Of a stretch of 64,000 nt of DNA, positions 26,892 to 35,666 are shown piece by piece; position 1 is the first letter of the stretch; each line of letters starts with the position of its first letter. Made by a program: the position numbers and the translations under genes. The notes under the pieces are model-generated. The model saw only the letters and a list, made by a program, of their open reading frames with translations, was not told the origin of the DNA and did no database searches. Origin of the DNA: DASTPP01 sp035762175 (GTDB lineage: Bacteria > Myxococcota_A > Polyangia > Polyangiales > Polyangiaceae); the NCBI GenBank assembly GCA_035762175.1, contig DASTPP010000020.1:1-64000 (forward strand), given 5' to 3'.

Positions 26892-27008
26892 GGTCTGACT
26901 AATCCGAGTTCAACGAGCCGAACACCCACCATCACGCACGTGAGGGTGATCGACTGCAGTCCATTCCATACGGCTCGACGGAGGGCGTCTATCCAGCCAC
27001 CGACGCAT

Positions 27009-27093
27009 ATCGCGTCCGCCCCTGGACATAGTCCCCCTGGTGGCTCTGGGCGGATTACCGTGCATCATTTACCTTATCGGCGCATTTGACCAG
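27009..27093. repeat. Direct repeat B: duplicated WYL leader
   Basis: This is the second copy of 26803-26891. On the minus strand it reads GGGGGAC, a two-base spacer, then ATG TCC AGG GGC GGA CGC GAT, so an intact start region is not followed by a gene. It is probably the remnant of a duplicated regulator gene or a duplicated operator. Confidence 0.65.
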
Positions 27094-27178
27094 ATCCTGG
27101 CTCGAAGAGTTAGACGGATCCGGTTGCCATGCTCGCGGCGTCATGACGTCCGACGCACGAGAGTGCGATCATGGCCTG

Positions 27179-29251
27179 ATGCTGAGCGGCCGGTTGTTGT
27201 TCGGCGTGACGCTGCTCGGGTTTGTGTTGGCCGGCCAACATGCGCAGGCCGCCGAGGCGATCGAGTTCCTCGACACCAGGCCGGTCGTCATCGATCTGGA
27301 CGACGCCGAACCGGGACAACGATGGCGAGTTCAGCTTATCGACCTCCAGCAAGGCACGTCCGACATTTCCCTGCACGTCGTCTTCGACCCGGCTGGAGTG
27401 ATCACAGTCCATGACTCAACCGTGCGCAGCGGCGGTTCGGGCGAGATCGTGGAGTTCACCATCGAGCTCGAGCGCCAGATCGAAGGCAGCGGGGAGCTGG
27501 TCGCCGTCGGCGCCGGGGGCGTGACGACGCGCCGCCCCATCAGCACTGCATTCGCACCAGCCACCGAATCGCTCACGGTCGGGAGCCTCCAGTTCGCCGG
27601 CTGGCGAATCGCTCCCTTCGTCGACTTGGTGCGGATCCCAGAGGTACATATCCCCGATGCACCCGGGCACGCGGCAACCGACCAGCCACGCCGAGTCGGC
27701 GTTCTCACGTCGACCAGAGGTGACGTTGCCGAACTCATTCGGACCGGAGACGGCTTCGCGGTGGACGGCGTCGACACCGTGGGTGAGTACACCGGCGCCA
27801 CCGACCTGATTCCCGAGTCCGACGGCGGAGACGTCGAGGCGACGGTACAGGTGCGCGATCTCCCTGCTTGGCCGCTACTGGCACTGCTGGCCGGGCTGAT
27901 GGTCGCGTACCTGCTCGACCGCTACCAGCGCCGGCAACGCCCGCAGCGGCTGCACGAGTGGCGGCTGGCCAGACTGAGGGAGCAGGCCCGCGGGAGCCAG
28001 AGTCTGACCGGTGGGAAGCTGCGGATCACAACGCCGCGCGACGCCTCCGCTCAGCTGCTTCTCGACCATCTCATCGACGAAGCACGTGCGGGATTCCACC
28101 CGCACTTGACCGACGCCGAACGCGCGGCATGGGAACCCGGCGGCGCCGAGTACATGCGACTCACGGCCACGATTCGAGAATTCCGGCTGCGCTGCCTCGC
28201 GTTCAAGGGCCTGTTGGACGAACGTGACTCCTTCATCCGGTCGGCCGACCAGGCAGATCAGAGCGGAATCAGCAACGCGCTGGGCGTCTCCGCGGTCGGG
28301 CATGCGGTGCGCGAACGATCGATCACCTCGCCGGCGGACCTCGCCGACGTGGAGAAAGACCTGACCCAAGGCCGAGCGCACCTCGAGCGGTTCAACGCGA
28401 TCTACCGGGTCCTCCGCCGACTGCGCCGTGACGGTTCGGAAGACGTCAGGATTGCCGCCAGTAGTCTGCTTGCGAAGCTGTTCGCCCACTCTCCCGACCT
28501 TGCCGAGCTGGACCGGAAGTCGCGTGACCTGCAGGACACGTGGCAACGCCAGCGATGGGTCGAGGAGCGGCCGGCGGGGCCCTGGATTGAGGCAGAGTAC
28601 GGCCCCGGCGGCCCGGTAACCGGCCAGGCACCAACCTCCGCGGGTCCGCCACGTGAGCAGAGCCCAGCTCGACGGGCACTGGTGGCGACCGTGGCCGTGG
28701 CGGCGGCGATCGCCATTGGCATCGTCGTCCTCTCAGTCATCCGGCTTGGCCCCGACGGCATGCCGCCAGACGAGGTGACACCAACCCAGACCAGTCCGCC
28801 GCCGACCTCGGCACCGACATCGCCGTTGCCCGACGCACCTGTGGCCGCACCGGCCGCCGGGCTCCCATTCGAGGAATCCGACATTCGGGCGCCGTCGACT
28901 GAGCAGACGATGTGGTTCGGTGTGGTTGCTCCGGTGCTGCTCCTCGCGGCTGTGGCTGTGTTGGCGTGGCTCATCTCGCGGTGGCGGCGGAACCGGTTCA
29001 GGCCCCGGCCGGACGACCTCGATTCGACGACGATCGACCGCGAATACCGGCGGGACGACCGCCGGTTCTCCGTGCTCGCCGGACTCCTGGTCGTGCTCAG
29101 CGGCATGTCGTTGCTCTATGCCGGCAACCCGACCTTCGGAACACCAGGCGACTACCTGGCTGTTGCCCTGTGGGGCGCGGCGGTCGGCGAGGGGTTGCAG
29201 TTGGCGCGGCGGCTCTGGCCGTCGCTGCCCATATCGGGGGCGGCAGATTGA
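27179..29251 (+). CDS. Large membrane protein of unknown function
   Basis: The protein has about 690 residues. The signal-like N-terminus is MLSGRLLFGVTLLGFVLAGQ; an in-frame ATG at 27143 is an alternative start. A beta-rich extracytoplasmic region of about 215 residues follows, then a helix (WPLLALLAGLMVAYLLDRYQ). A cytoplasmic region of about 320 residues is mostly helical and charged (EYMRLTATIREFRLRCLAFK, RAHLERFNAIYRVLRRLRRD). A second helix (ALVATVAVAAAIAIGIVVLS) precedes a Pro/Thr-rich linker, and two or three more helices follow. I know no named family with this order. It stands alone between the WYL pair and the convergent carboxypeptidase. Confidence 0.7.
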   Translation: MLSGRLLFGVTLLGFVLAGQHAQAAEAIEFLDTRPVVIDLDDAEPGQRWRVQLIDLQQGTSDISLHVVFDPAGVITVHDSTVRSGGSGEIVEFTIELERQIEGSGELVAVGAGGVTTRRPISTAFAPATESLTVGSLQFAGWRIAPFVDLVRIPEVHIPDAPGHAATDQPRRVGVLTSTRGDVAELIRTGDGFAVDGVDTVGEYTGATDLIPESDGGDVEATVQVRDLPAWPLLALLAGLMVAYLLDRYQRRQRPQRLHEWRLARLREQARGSQSLTGGKLRITTPRDASAQLLLDHLIDEARAGFHPHLTDAERAAWEPGGAEYMRLTATIREFRLRCLAFKGLLDERDSFIRSADQADQSGISNALGVSAVGHAVRERSITSPADLADVEKDLTQGRAHLERFNAIYRVLRRLRRDGSEDVRIAASSLLAKLFAHSPDLAELDRKSRDLQDTWQRQRWVEERPAGPWIEAEYGPGGPVTGQAPTSAGPPREQSPARRALVATVAVAAAIAIGIVVLSVIRLGPDGMPPDEVTPTQTSPPPTSAPTSPLPDAPVAAPAAGLPFEESDIRAPSTEQTMWFGVVAPVLLLAAVAVLAWLISRWRRNRFRPRPDDLDSTTIDREYRRDDRRFSVLAGLLVVLSGMSLLYAGNPTFGTPGDYLAVALWGAAVGEGLQLARRLWPSLPISGAAD

Positions 29252-29279
29252 GGGGGACGGCCGGGCGGCCGTCCCCCTC
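29250..29279. terminator. Perfect 13-bp hairpin terminator
   Basis: The arms 29250-29262 and 29267-29279 (GAGGGGGACGGCC and its exact complement) enclose the loop GGGC. It overlaps the stop codon of the membrane-protein gene and lies 16 bases from the stop of the convergent carboxypeptidase gene, so it should work in both directions. Confidence 0.8.
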
Positions 29280-29294
29280 GCTATGCGCCCTGGA

Positions 29295-32200
29295 CTAATC
29301 GCCGAACAAGTGGTCCAGGCTCTTGTCCATCACGGCAGTGCGGCTGTCCGCCCCCGTGATCCCCTCGAGGCCGAATCCGAAGAACAGCGTGTCGGCGGTC
29401 GATGCCACCGCGCCCTCCTCGAAGCCGACCGACTCCGTGCGCTCCCAGTTGTTCGGGTTAGACCCGCTACCGGGCGGCGGACCGGAAACGATCCACGCTC
29501 CGAGGCCCGTCTCAAACGACTCGGCCCCGGCTTCGGTGGACACCTCGACGAGGTCCACGAAGGCGCCCAGACCCTGGACGGCCCAGTCGCTGGCGTAGCT
29601 GATGGCCACCTCGACCTCGCTGCCCGCGTACTCGGACAGGTCGATCGACCACTCCTCCCAACCGGCCGACCGGCCGCTGGAAGCGTTCCATTCACCCGTC
29701 GTTCCGGTCGGGTCGCAGGCGTTGTTCCCGACCTGCGTCTGGTAGTGGTCGAGGTGCGGATGCAGAGTGCGCCATCCGCTCGAGTTGGCTGCAAGACAGC
29801 TTTGGCCGGTGGACTGAGAGGTGTGCCCGTTTTCATCCGGCAGCGTGGTCCAGTCGTCCTGATCCACCGTGTGCGCCTCGACGAACACGAAGTCCCAGTC
29901 CGGCTCGGTGTCGTAGGAGAACCGGAACGTGAGCGTCGGGTTCTCGGAGGCATCGATGCCGGTCAGGTCGATCGTGCGCATCAATTGCTTATAGCTGACG
30001 TCGCCCATATTGGAGTAGACGTACCAGTCGCCGTCGAACGGCTCGAAGACGCCACTGAGACCGGTGCTCCACACCGCCGGCGCATCACCGGCGAAGTGTG
30101 GGAACTCCTCGCCCAGCACGCTGCTCGTGGTGACCAACGAGGCCGTGTGGACGTGGTTCTGTGCGCTGTCGGCTCCGTTGAACTCCCACGACAGACCGGT
30201 GTACGGGTCGGCTACGCCGTCCACGCTGAACGGATTGCCATCGTCGTCGGTACCCGCGTCGCTGTTGTAGATGTACGACCCCAACCAGTACTGCTGGAAG
30301 TCGTTCTTGTCCGACAGGACCTGGCAGCGGTCCAGCACCTGCACGCCGCCCACCACGCAGACCTCACCGGCCACCGGGTCGTACAACTGGGTACCTGCGA
30401 GGCCGTTCTCCAGCGCACCGGCCCACTGCCCGTTGTACAGCAACTTGCCGCCCTCGTTGAGGTAGGCCCGGAGCTCGAGCGTCAGGTCGTTGCGCATCCG
30501 GTCGACGTTCCCGGCTCCACGGCCCGCAGTACGGGTGACGAAGTCGTTGCCCGTGTACCAGACAACCGCGTCGTAGTGCGACAGCACGCCGAGATGGTCC
30601 GGCGCCTGCCGACCTTCGGCGTCGACGTCCCAGACGGCGTACGTCCGGCCGGAGTCGGCAATCGCCTTCTCGAAGTACTCGAGGTAGTTCGGCGCATCGG
30701 GTGACGTGCTGGTGTAGCCGGGGACGTTGGACGCACCGGTGCGGTCCTCCTGCGCCAGGATCAGTACGTCCGCGCCGGCGTTCTCGACCACGTCGAAAGT
30801 GACGTGCTCGGTCGACTCGCCGCCGCCCGAGAACCAGTACTCGACTGTGTCGCCAACCTCGAGGCCCGAGACCTCGGCACGGAAGTACTGGTAGTAGGCG
30901 TTGTACGCGTTGTTGCCACCGAAGGTCTCGCCGTCGGGCGACGGCGATGCCGGCAGCGTCGTCATCTGCCCGCCGTTGATCCGGTAGTGCAGCTTGACGT
31001 TGGGCAGCGACTTCTTGGCCAGCACCTCGACGGGCTGGGTGGAGCCGCCGCCGTGCGACACCTCGACCTTGAGGTCCGAAGACGGGTGGTTCGTCTTCCA
31101 GGGGTCGATCTCGGCCACGTCGAGGTACAGGTTCTTCGTGCTGATCCCCATGTGCGAGACGGGATCGTCCGGCGTCCGTGCAGAGCGGGCCACGTTCAGC
31201 GCGAACTGCAGGTTCCGTTCGAACTCCTCCTGCACCAACTCCTCGTCGTCTGGGAATACGAAGTTGCAGCCCTCGCAGCCCTCGGAGAGCTCGGGCGTCC
31301 AGGCGAGCACATCCTGCGTGGCGTGTGCCCAGTCGGTGAACTCGCCGTTGGTGATGTACAGGTCAGCACCCGGCCCGGGGTCGAAGCCCTCGACCGCCGG
31401 ATCCGCGTCGGTGCCCGTGAGCGCGACGTAGATCGGGTCGTCGGCAGAAGGCGTCTGCACCTGCCAGCCGGCCGTGTAGAGCAACAGCTGACCGTACGAG
31501 TGGTAGCTGATCGCGAAGCGGAAGTCCGCCATGTCGAACAACTCCATGTTCGCCACGGTCTCCGGCTCGGAACCGGGCGCCGGACCTCGGTAGGTGTCGC
31601 TGGTGATCAGCGATGACGAGCCCTCCTCGTCGTACTTCCAGTGCTCCGGGAAGTTGCGGTTGAGGTCGACGCCGTCGTTGCTGTCGATCGTCCCGCTGTC
31701 GTCATTGTCGCGCAGGTTCTTCCGCCACAGCCGCTCGACATCGAACGTGTACTGGTAGCCGTCGGGGTTCATCACCGGCACGAACCACAGCTCGGTCGTG
31801 GCCAGAATGTTCCGGATCGCCTGGTCGGTGTCGGCGTTCTCGAGGTAGTGGAGCATCAGCCGCCGGTTGACTTCGGTGGCGATCCACTCCCTGGCGTGTG
31901 CGGTGGCCTGGTAGAGCACCGCCGGCCGAACGCCCAGCGGCACGTTCCGCGCGTTCGAAGTCACGCGGAGCGCAAGGATGTCGCGGCCCTCATGAGTCGT
32001 GCCGATGGTGTGCAGTTGGGCGAGCTTCGGGTATTGCTCGGCAATTGCGCGGAGCTGCTGCTCGATCCCGCCGTCGCCGTCCCACGGCCGCCACACCGTG
32101 AAGCCGTTCTGCGCCTGCAGTGCGGCCGCCTGAGTAGCCGTCAGGCCATCTTCGTTGCGAACTACCTCGAAGTCGAAACCCTCGCGGCGCAACTTGTTGC

Positions 32201-32444
32201 GATCGTTCGGCCTCAGGACGACCTGGACGACGAACCCGTCCACTGTCTCCTCGACATGCGCGATGTCGTACCCGCCGTTGGCGAGCTGCTGGTATTGCCC
32301 TTCATCTACCGTCGCCTGGTAGAGCTCCAGGCGTGCCTGCGCCTCAGGCCCTGGCTGCGCCGTGGCGGTACTGATCACCGCTGCCGACGCCAGGAGCCCG
32401 AACATCGCGATGGCCACCACCACGACTCTGTGAAAGGCGCCCAT
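29295..32444 (-). CDS. Secreted M14 zinc carboxypeptidase, multidomain
   Basis: The 1049-residue protein has a signal peptide (residues 1-29, ending near TATAQ). An N-terminal propeptide-like region precedes the M14 domain. Zinc ligands are His183 and Glu186 in ATAHAREW and His315 in ISYHSYGQ. Substrate contacts are in DGVDLNRNFPEHW, and catalytic Glu385 is in WTPELSEG. Two beta-sandwich regions and a long C-terminal part follow (Asp/Gly-rich, with LTFRFSYDTEPDWDFVFVEA) that resembles 'immune inhibitor A-like' or adhesin-type modules. The ATG at 32444 has AAGGAGG 5 bases upstream. Such exoproteases clip C-terminal residues from peptides and probably work with the M36 protease in nutrient release. 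Confidence 0.93.
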   Translation of the reverse strand: MGAFHRVVVVAIAMFGLLASAAVISTATAQPGPEAQARLELYQATVDEGQYQQLANGGYDIAHVEETVDGFVVQVVLRPNDRNKLRREGFDFEVVRNEDGLTATQAAALQAQNGFTVWRPWDGDGGIEQQLRAIAEQYPKLAQLHTIGTTHEGRDILALRVTSNARNVPLGVRPAVLYQATAHAREWIATEVNRRLMLHYLENADTDQAIRNILATTELWFVPVMNPDGYQYTFDVERLWRKNLRDNDDSGTIDSNDGVDLNRNFPEHWKYDEEGSSSLITSDTYRGPAPGSEPETVANMELFDMADFRFAISYHSYGQLLLYTAGWQVQTPSADDPIYVALTGTDADPAVEGFDPGPGADLYITNGEFTDWAHATQDVLAWTPELSEGCEGCNFVFPDDEELVQEEFERNLQFALNVARSARTPDDPVSHMGISTKNLYLDVAEIDPWKTNHPSSDLKVEVSHGGGSTQPVEVLAKKSLPNVKLHYRINGGQMTTLPASPSPDGETFGGNNAYNAYYQYFRAEVSGLEVGDTVEYWFSGGGESTEHVTFDVVENAGADVLILAQEDRTGASNVPGYTSTSPDAPNYLEYFEKAIADSGRTYAVWDVDAEGRQAPDHLGVLSHYDAVVWYTGNDFVTRTAGRGAGNVDRMRNDLTLELRAYLNEGGKLLYNGQWAGALENGLAGTQLYDPVAGEVCVVGGVQVLDRCQVLSDKNDFQQYWLGSYIYNSDAGTDDDGNPFSVDGVADPYTGLSWEFNGADSAQNHVHTASLVTTSSVLGEEFPHFAGDAPAVWSTGLSGVFEPFDGDWYVYSNMGDVSYKQLMRTIDLTGIDASENPTLTFRFSYDTEPDWDFVFVEAHTVDQDDWTTLPDENGHTSQSTGQSCLAANSSGWRTLHPHLDHYQTQVGNNACDPTGTTGEWNASSGRSAGWEEWSIDLSEYAGSEVEVAISYASDWAVQGLGAFVDLVEVSTEAGAESFETGLGAWIVSGPPPGSGSNPNNWERTESVGFEEGAVASTADTLFFGFGLEGITGADSRTAVMDKSLDHLFGD

Positions 32445-32583
32445 CTCGCCTCCTTAAGTCCCCCGCCGCCGGCCCATGACCCAGCGCGACCGCACATCCA
32501 GTGCAGTACGGGCCAAGCGACTCCACCTGAGACACAATCCACGGCGATGGCCAGGTTGGCAAGAGGCAACGGCGAACCCACGG

Positions 32584-33237
32584 TCAGGCGATGGCCTCCT
32601 TGCCGTCCTCGACCACAAACTCGCGGGCTCCGACGGTGCCGAACTCCTTCTGGCGGAGGGTGAGTGAGACTGCGCCCGCTCCGCCGGTCAACACCTCGGA
32701 CTCGGTGATCTGGTACGTCGCCGGTACGGCGCCGTCGGCAAACAGACGTTTGCCGTCGCCCACGACGACAGGGAATTGGAGCAACCGGTAGGTGTCGACG
32801 AGGCCGGCGTCGTGCAGCGAGCGCGCCAGCTGCCAGCTGCCGTGCACCTGCAGCTCGCGGCCGGGTTGCTCCTTGAGCCGGCGCACCTGGTCGACGATGT
32901 CGCCGCGCAGCACGGTGGTGTCACCCCAGGTCGCGTCCTCGTCCGACAGGGTGTTGCTCACGACGTACTTCTTCCATGTGTTGAGGGCCGTCGCCACGAT
33001 GTTGTCCGGCTCAGTAACCTGCGACCAGTAGGCGCGCATCATCTCGAACGTGGTGCGTCCCAGAAGAAAGGCGTCGGCCTGCCGGAACCACCCGTCAACG
33101 GGATCCAGCTGGCCTTCGGTCGAGTGCTGCACGAGCCAACCGCCGCGCTCGAAGTTGTTACTGGGATCCTCCTGTGCTCCACCCGGGCCCTGCATGACAC
33201 CGTCCAGGCTGACGAAGACGTTGACGCTCAGTTCCAT
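32584..33237 (-). CDS. Dihydrofolate reductase family protein
   Basis: The 217-residue protein has the NADPH-fold landmarks SVNVFVSLDGVMQGPGG, ADAFLLGRTTFEMMRAYWSQ, KKYVVSNTL, LQVHGSWQLARSLHDAGLVD and VVVGDGKRLFADGAVP. This is the classic actinobacterial 'DHFR-like' group. The reaction is an NADPH-dependent reduction; the substrate is not established for most members. It is separated from the carboxypeptidase start by 139 bases and from nei2 by 86, so it is probably its own unit. It is a second intact family member in the window. Confidence 0.9.
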   Translation of the reverse strand: MELSVNVFVSLDGVMQGPGGAQEDPSNNFERGGWLVQHSTEGQLDPVDGWFRQADAFLLGRTTFEMMRAYWSQVTEPDNIVATALNTWKKYVVSNTLSDEDATWGDTTVLRGDIVDQVRRLKEQPGRELQVHGSWQLARSLHDAGLVDTYRLLQFPVVVGDGKRLFADGAVPATYQITESEVLTGGAGAVSLTLRQKEFGTVGAREFVVEDGKEAIA

Positions 33238-33323
33238 GAGTCACTCCCGCTGACGAGCCGACGTGCAACCAATCGGTTGTACGTTAGCGCGTCGTGGCTC
33301 GCGATGCAAAGCTGCCTCTGTAC

Positions 33324-34112
33324 CTATGGCGAGGGCTGGCAATACGGGCACCAGTAGGCCACTCGCTGCTCCACGGGTCGGCCGATGCGCCCACGCTCGA
33401 TAAGTGTGCCGCACCGGCGGCACGGTGCTCCGGCTCGGCCGTAGACCCAGTGCCGCCGGCCCGGCCGGCGATCACCGGTCGTGACGTGGCCGGGTGACGT
33501 CCGGTTCGCCATCAACAGCTCGCGAGCCAGCCGAACCAGGCGGTCGAGATCACCAGCTGAACGGACCGGAGTCGTTGGGTGAACGCCACGCAGGAACAGC
33601 AACTCGGCCTGGTAGACGTTGCCGATGCCGGCCAGGTTGCGCTGGTCCAGCAGCGCCTCGGCCACCTGCCGGTCCGGAGACACCCCCAGGCGGCGAACGG
33701 CCTCTGCCGCGTCCCAGCCCGGACCCAGCAGGTCGGGGCCGAGATGACCGACAACCTCGTCCTCCCGATCGGTCCGCACCAGGTCAAGCCGGGCCAGGTC
33801 CGAGCCCACCGCCAGCCAGGCGTCGGTCATCAGGACCGCCCGCACGCCGGCGGCCCGCGGCCCGGGAACGCGCTCGCCGGCCCGCCGCAGCCGCCACGAG
33901 CCGTCCATGCCGAGATGCGAGTGCAGCGTGACGTCCGGTTCGATTCGCATGAGCAGGTGCTTGCCCCGCGGCACGACCTCCAGGACGATCGAGCCGGTCA
34001 GGTCCGCCGTCGCGTGGCGCGGCACTCGCAGTTCGAACCGCGACAGCCGACCACCGGCCAGCGAGTCGTGCAGCCGGGCCGCCGTCAGCCAGACCGTGTC
34101 ACCTTCGGGCAT
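33324..34112 (-). CDS. nei2: Endonuclease VIII-type DNA glycosylase (Nei2)
   Basis: The 262-residue protein starts MPEGDTVWLTAARLHDSLAG. Pro1 (after Met removal) is the Schiff-base nucleophile and Glu2 the catalytic acid. The DNA-binding part has the helix-two-turns-helix (EALLDQRNLAGIGNVYQAEL). The C-terminal zinc finger is AGAPCRRCGTLI...VAYWCPYCQ (CxxC...CxxC). The TGDRRPGRRHWVYGRAG block matches mycobacterial Nei2. It excises oxidised pyrimidines and nicks the abasic site. No operon partner is evident. Confidence 0.93.
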   Translation of the reverse strand: MPEGDTVWLTAARLHDSLAGGRLSRFELRVPRHATADLTGSIVLEVVPRGKHLLMRIEPDVTLHSHLGMDGSWRLRRAGERVPGPRAAGVRAVLMTDAWLAVGSDLARLDLVRTDREDEVVGHLGPDLLGPGWDAAEAVRRLGVSPDRQVAEALLDQRNLAGIGNVYQAELLFLRGVHPTTPVRSAGDLDRLVRLARELLMANRTSPGHVTTGDRRPGRRHWVYGRAGAPCRRCGTLIERGRIGRPVEQRVAYWCPYCQPSP

Positions 34113-34272
34113 CGACCCGAGCCTACGGCCGTCGGCGGCCTGTGGTTCAGGCGAAGCCAGCGCGCGCTGCTTTCACGGTGCTCCGGCACTGAACTTCCAC
34201 GGTGCTGCTTTAGGCCTGCACCACTAACGAGATCATGGAACCTTGGTGCGCACGACAACGGGCACCACCTAC

Positions 34273-34662
34273 TCAGCGCCAGATGCCGACGATCACGGCA
34301 ATGATCAACAGCTTGATCAGCCAGTCACCGGCGTGAATCGCAGCAAGTCGCCAGGACACCTTCTCATGTACTACCGAGCCGGCCAGCAAAACCGCGGGGA
34401 ATCCGACCCACAGCACCAGCGCCAGCAGCACCACATCAGGCCACACCGTAAGGTCGATCGCTGCTGCAATCGTGGCGACGGTAATCGCCAGCACGAAGTG
34501 CTTTGCCAGCTCGAACAACGGCACCCACGCCGGCGGCCGCTCCTCGGAAGCCGCGCTCCCTGCCGCTGCGAGTCGCGTGCTCAATGCTCCGTAGTAGACG
34601 AACGCGGCCACGACTCCGGCAACCGCGGAGATCACTACTGCCGAGTAGTTGATCTCGCTCAT
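34273..34662 (-). CDS. DUF1761-like membrane protein
   Basis: The 129-residue protein has four hydrophobic helices: YSAVVISAVAGVVAAFVYYG, FELAKHFVLAITVATIAAAI, VVLLALVLWVGFPAVLLAGS and IKLLIIAVIVGIWR. A charged SVVHEKVSWRLAAIH loop, typical of DUF1761, lies between helices 3 and 4. The function is unknown. Its ATG overlaps the stop of the upstream SRPBCC gene (ATGA), so the two are co-translated. Confidence 0.82.
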   Translation of the reverse strand: MSEINYSAVVISAVAGVVAAFVYYGALSTRLAAAGSAASEERPPAWVPLFELAKHFVLAITVATIAAAIDLTVWPDVVLLALVLWVGFPAVLLAGSVVHEKVSWRLAAIHAGDWLIKLLIIAVIVGIWR

Positions 34663-35189
34663 CGTTCCTCCAGCAGGGCCTTGAGAGCGGTCAAGCGCTC
34701 CCGCCAGTAGGCCTTGGCCGCTTCGGCGGCCTGAACATCGACAATGCGCTGGTGTTGGACGGCCACGGTGCACTTGCCCTCGGCCTGGCCGTCGAACTGG
34801 ACGACAATTCGCGTCCCGTCCGCCCGGTCGAACCGCACGACCTTGCCCGGTCGGGAGCCGTCCCGTTGCGTCAGTGCCTCCCCTGGCAGCCATTGCGACC
34901 TGAGCTCGGGCTCGGTGAACGCCTCGTACGCTCGCTCCACCGGCACCGCCAGTGTCTTGCTGGCTCCGGCCTCGAAAGTCCCGTCGGGACGGACGCCCGG
35001 CTGGCGCACCCCGCGCGCCTGCTCGTACTCGACGATCAGCTTCTGTGCCCACCACGTGCTCATGCCGTGCTCGCTGATCAGCCAGCTCGCGATATCGCGG
35101 TATGGCCGCCCTGGCGCTCCCCAGTCGTCGAGCACGCGGAACCACTCGTCCCTGTCGCGGCCGGTGGCTCGCTCGATTCCGCTACTCAT
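34659..35189 (-). CDS. DUF4287-like / SRPBCC (AHSA1) domain protein
   Basis: The protein has 176 residues. An N-terminal helical part (DEWFRVLDDWGAPGRPYRDI, ASWLISEHGMSTWWAQKLIV) has the layout of DUF4287. From residue 72 an AHSA1/START-like domain follows (ASKTLAVPVERAYEAFTEPE, RSQWLPGEAL, GKCTVAVQHQRI, YWRERLTALKALL). Such proteins are thought to bind small hydrophobic ligands or act with Hsp90-like chaperones; for bacterial ones this is unproven. It is the first gene of the pair with the DUF1761 protein. Confidence 0.82.
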   Translation of the reverse strand: MSSGIERATGRDRDEWFRVLDDWGAPGRPYRDIASWLISEHGMSTWWAQKLIVEYEQARGVRQPGVRPDGTFEAGASKTLAVPVERAYEAFTEPELRSQWLPGEALTQRDGSRPGKVVRFDRADGTRIVVQFDGQAEGKCTVAVQHQRIVDVQAAEAAKAYWRERLTALKALLEER

Positions 35190-35294
35190 CGCCGTCTCCT
35201 ATTCCGGATGTGCCTCACACAGGAGACGTAGCCGCCGAACCACTAGTCTCGACACATCCGAGCGGACAATCTCGAGACTCCGGTGGAGGCGCCG

Positions 35295-35666
35295 GTGAAG
35301 TACGTGGTCCTTATCTACAGCAACCCGATGTCACGAGAGATCTGGGCCGGCCTTTCCAGCACTCAGCGAGCCGAAGGCCTGGCCTACTACGCGGGACTGA
35401 ACGAGGCGCTCACCGAATCTGGTGAGCTGATCATCACTGAGGCGCTCGCCGGCCAGGACAAAGCCAAGCGGGTGCGCGTCCACGAAGGCATCACCACGAC
35501 GACCGACGGACCTTTCGCCGAGGCAAAGGAGCACTTGGCCGGCTTGTACCTGCTCGACTGCGAAAGTATGGACCGCGCCGTCGAGATTGCGTCTGAAATA
35601 CCTGAGGCGGAGTACGGGCTTGTCGAGGTGCGGCCCGTCATGGAACTTAGCGACTTCGACGTGTGA
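35295..35666 (+). CDS. YCII/DGPF-domain protein, partner of ECF42
   Basis: The 123-residue protein has the YCII ferredoxin-like fold with the diagnostic DGPF motif (TTTTDGPFAEAKEHLAGLYL). It opens KYVVLIYSNP and has CESMDRAVEIASEIPEAEYG. The GTG at 35295 has GGAGG 5 bases upstream; a GTG at 35283 is less well placed. DGPF proteins are the known genomic partners of ECF42 sigma factors, and here the stop overlaps the sigma start by 4 nt (GTGA). Confidence 0.9.
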   Translation: MKYVVLIYSNPMSREIWAGLSSTQRAEGLAYYAGLNEALTESGELIITEALAGQDKAKRVRVHEGITTTTDGPFAEAKEHLAGLYLLDCESMDRAVEIASEIPEAEYGLVEVRPVMELSDFDV

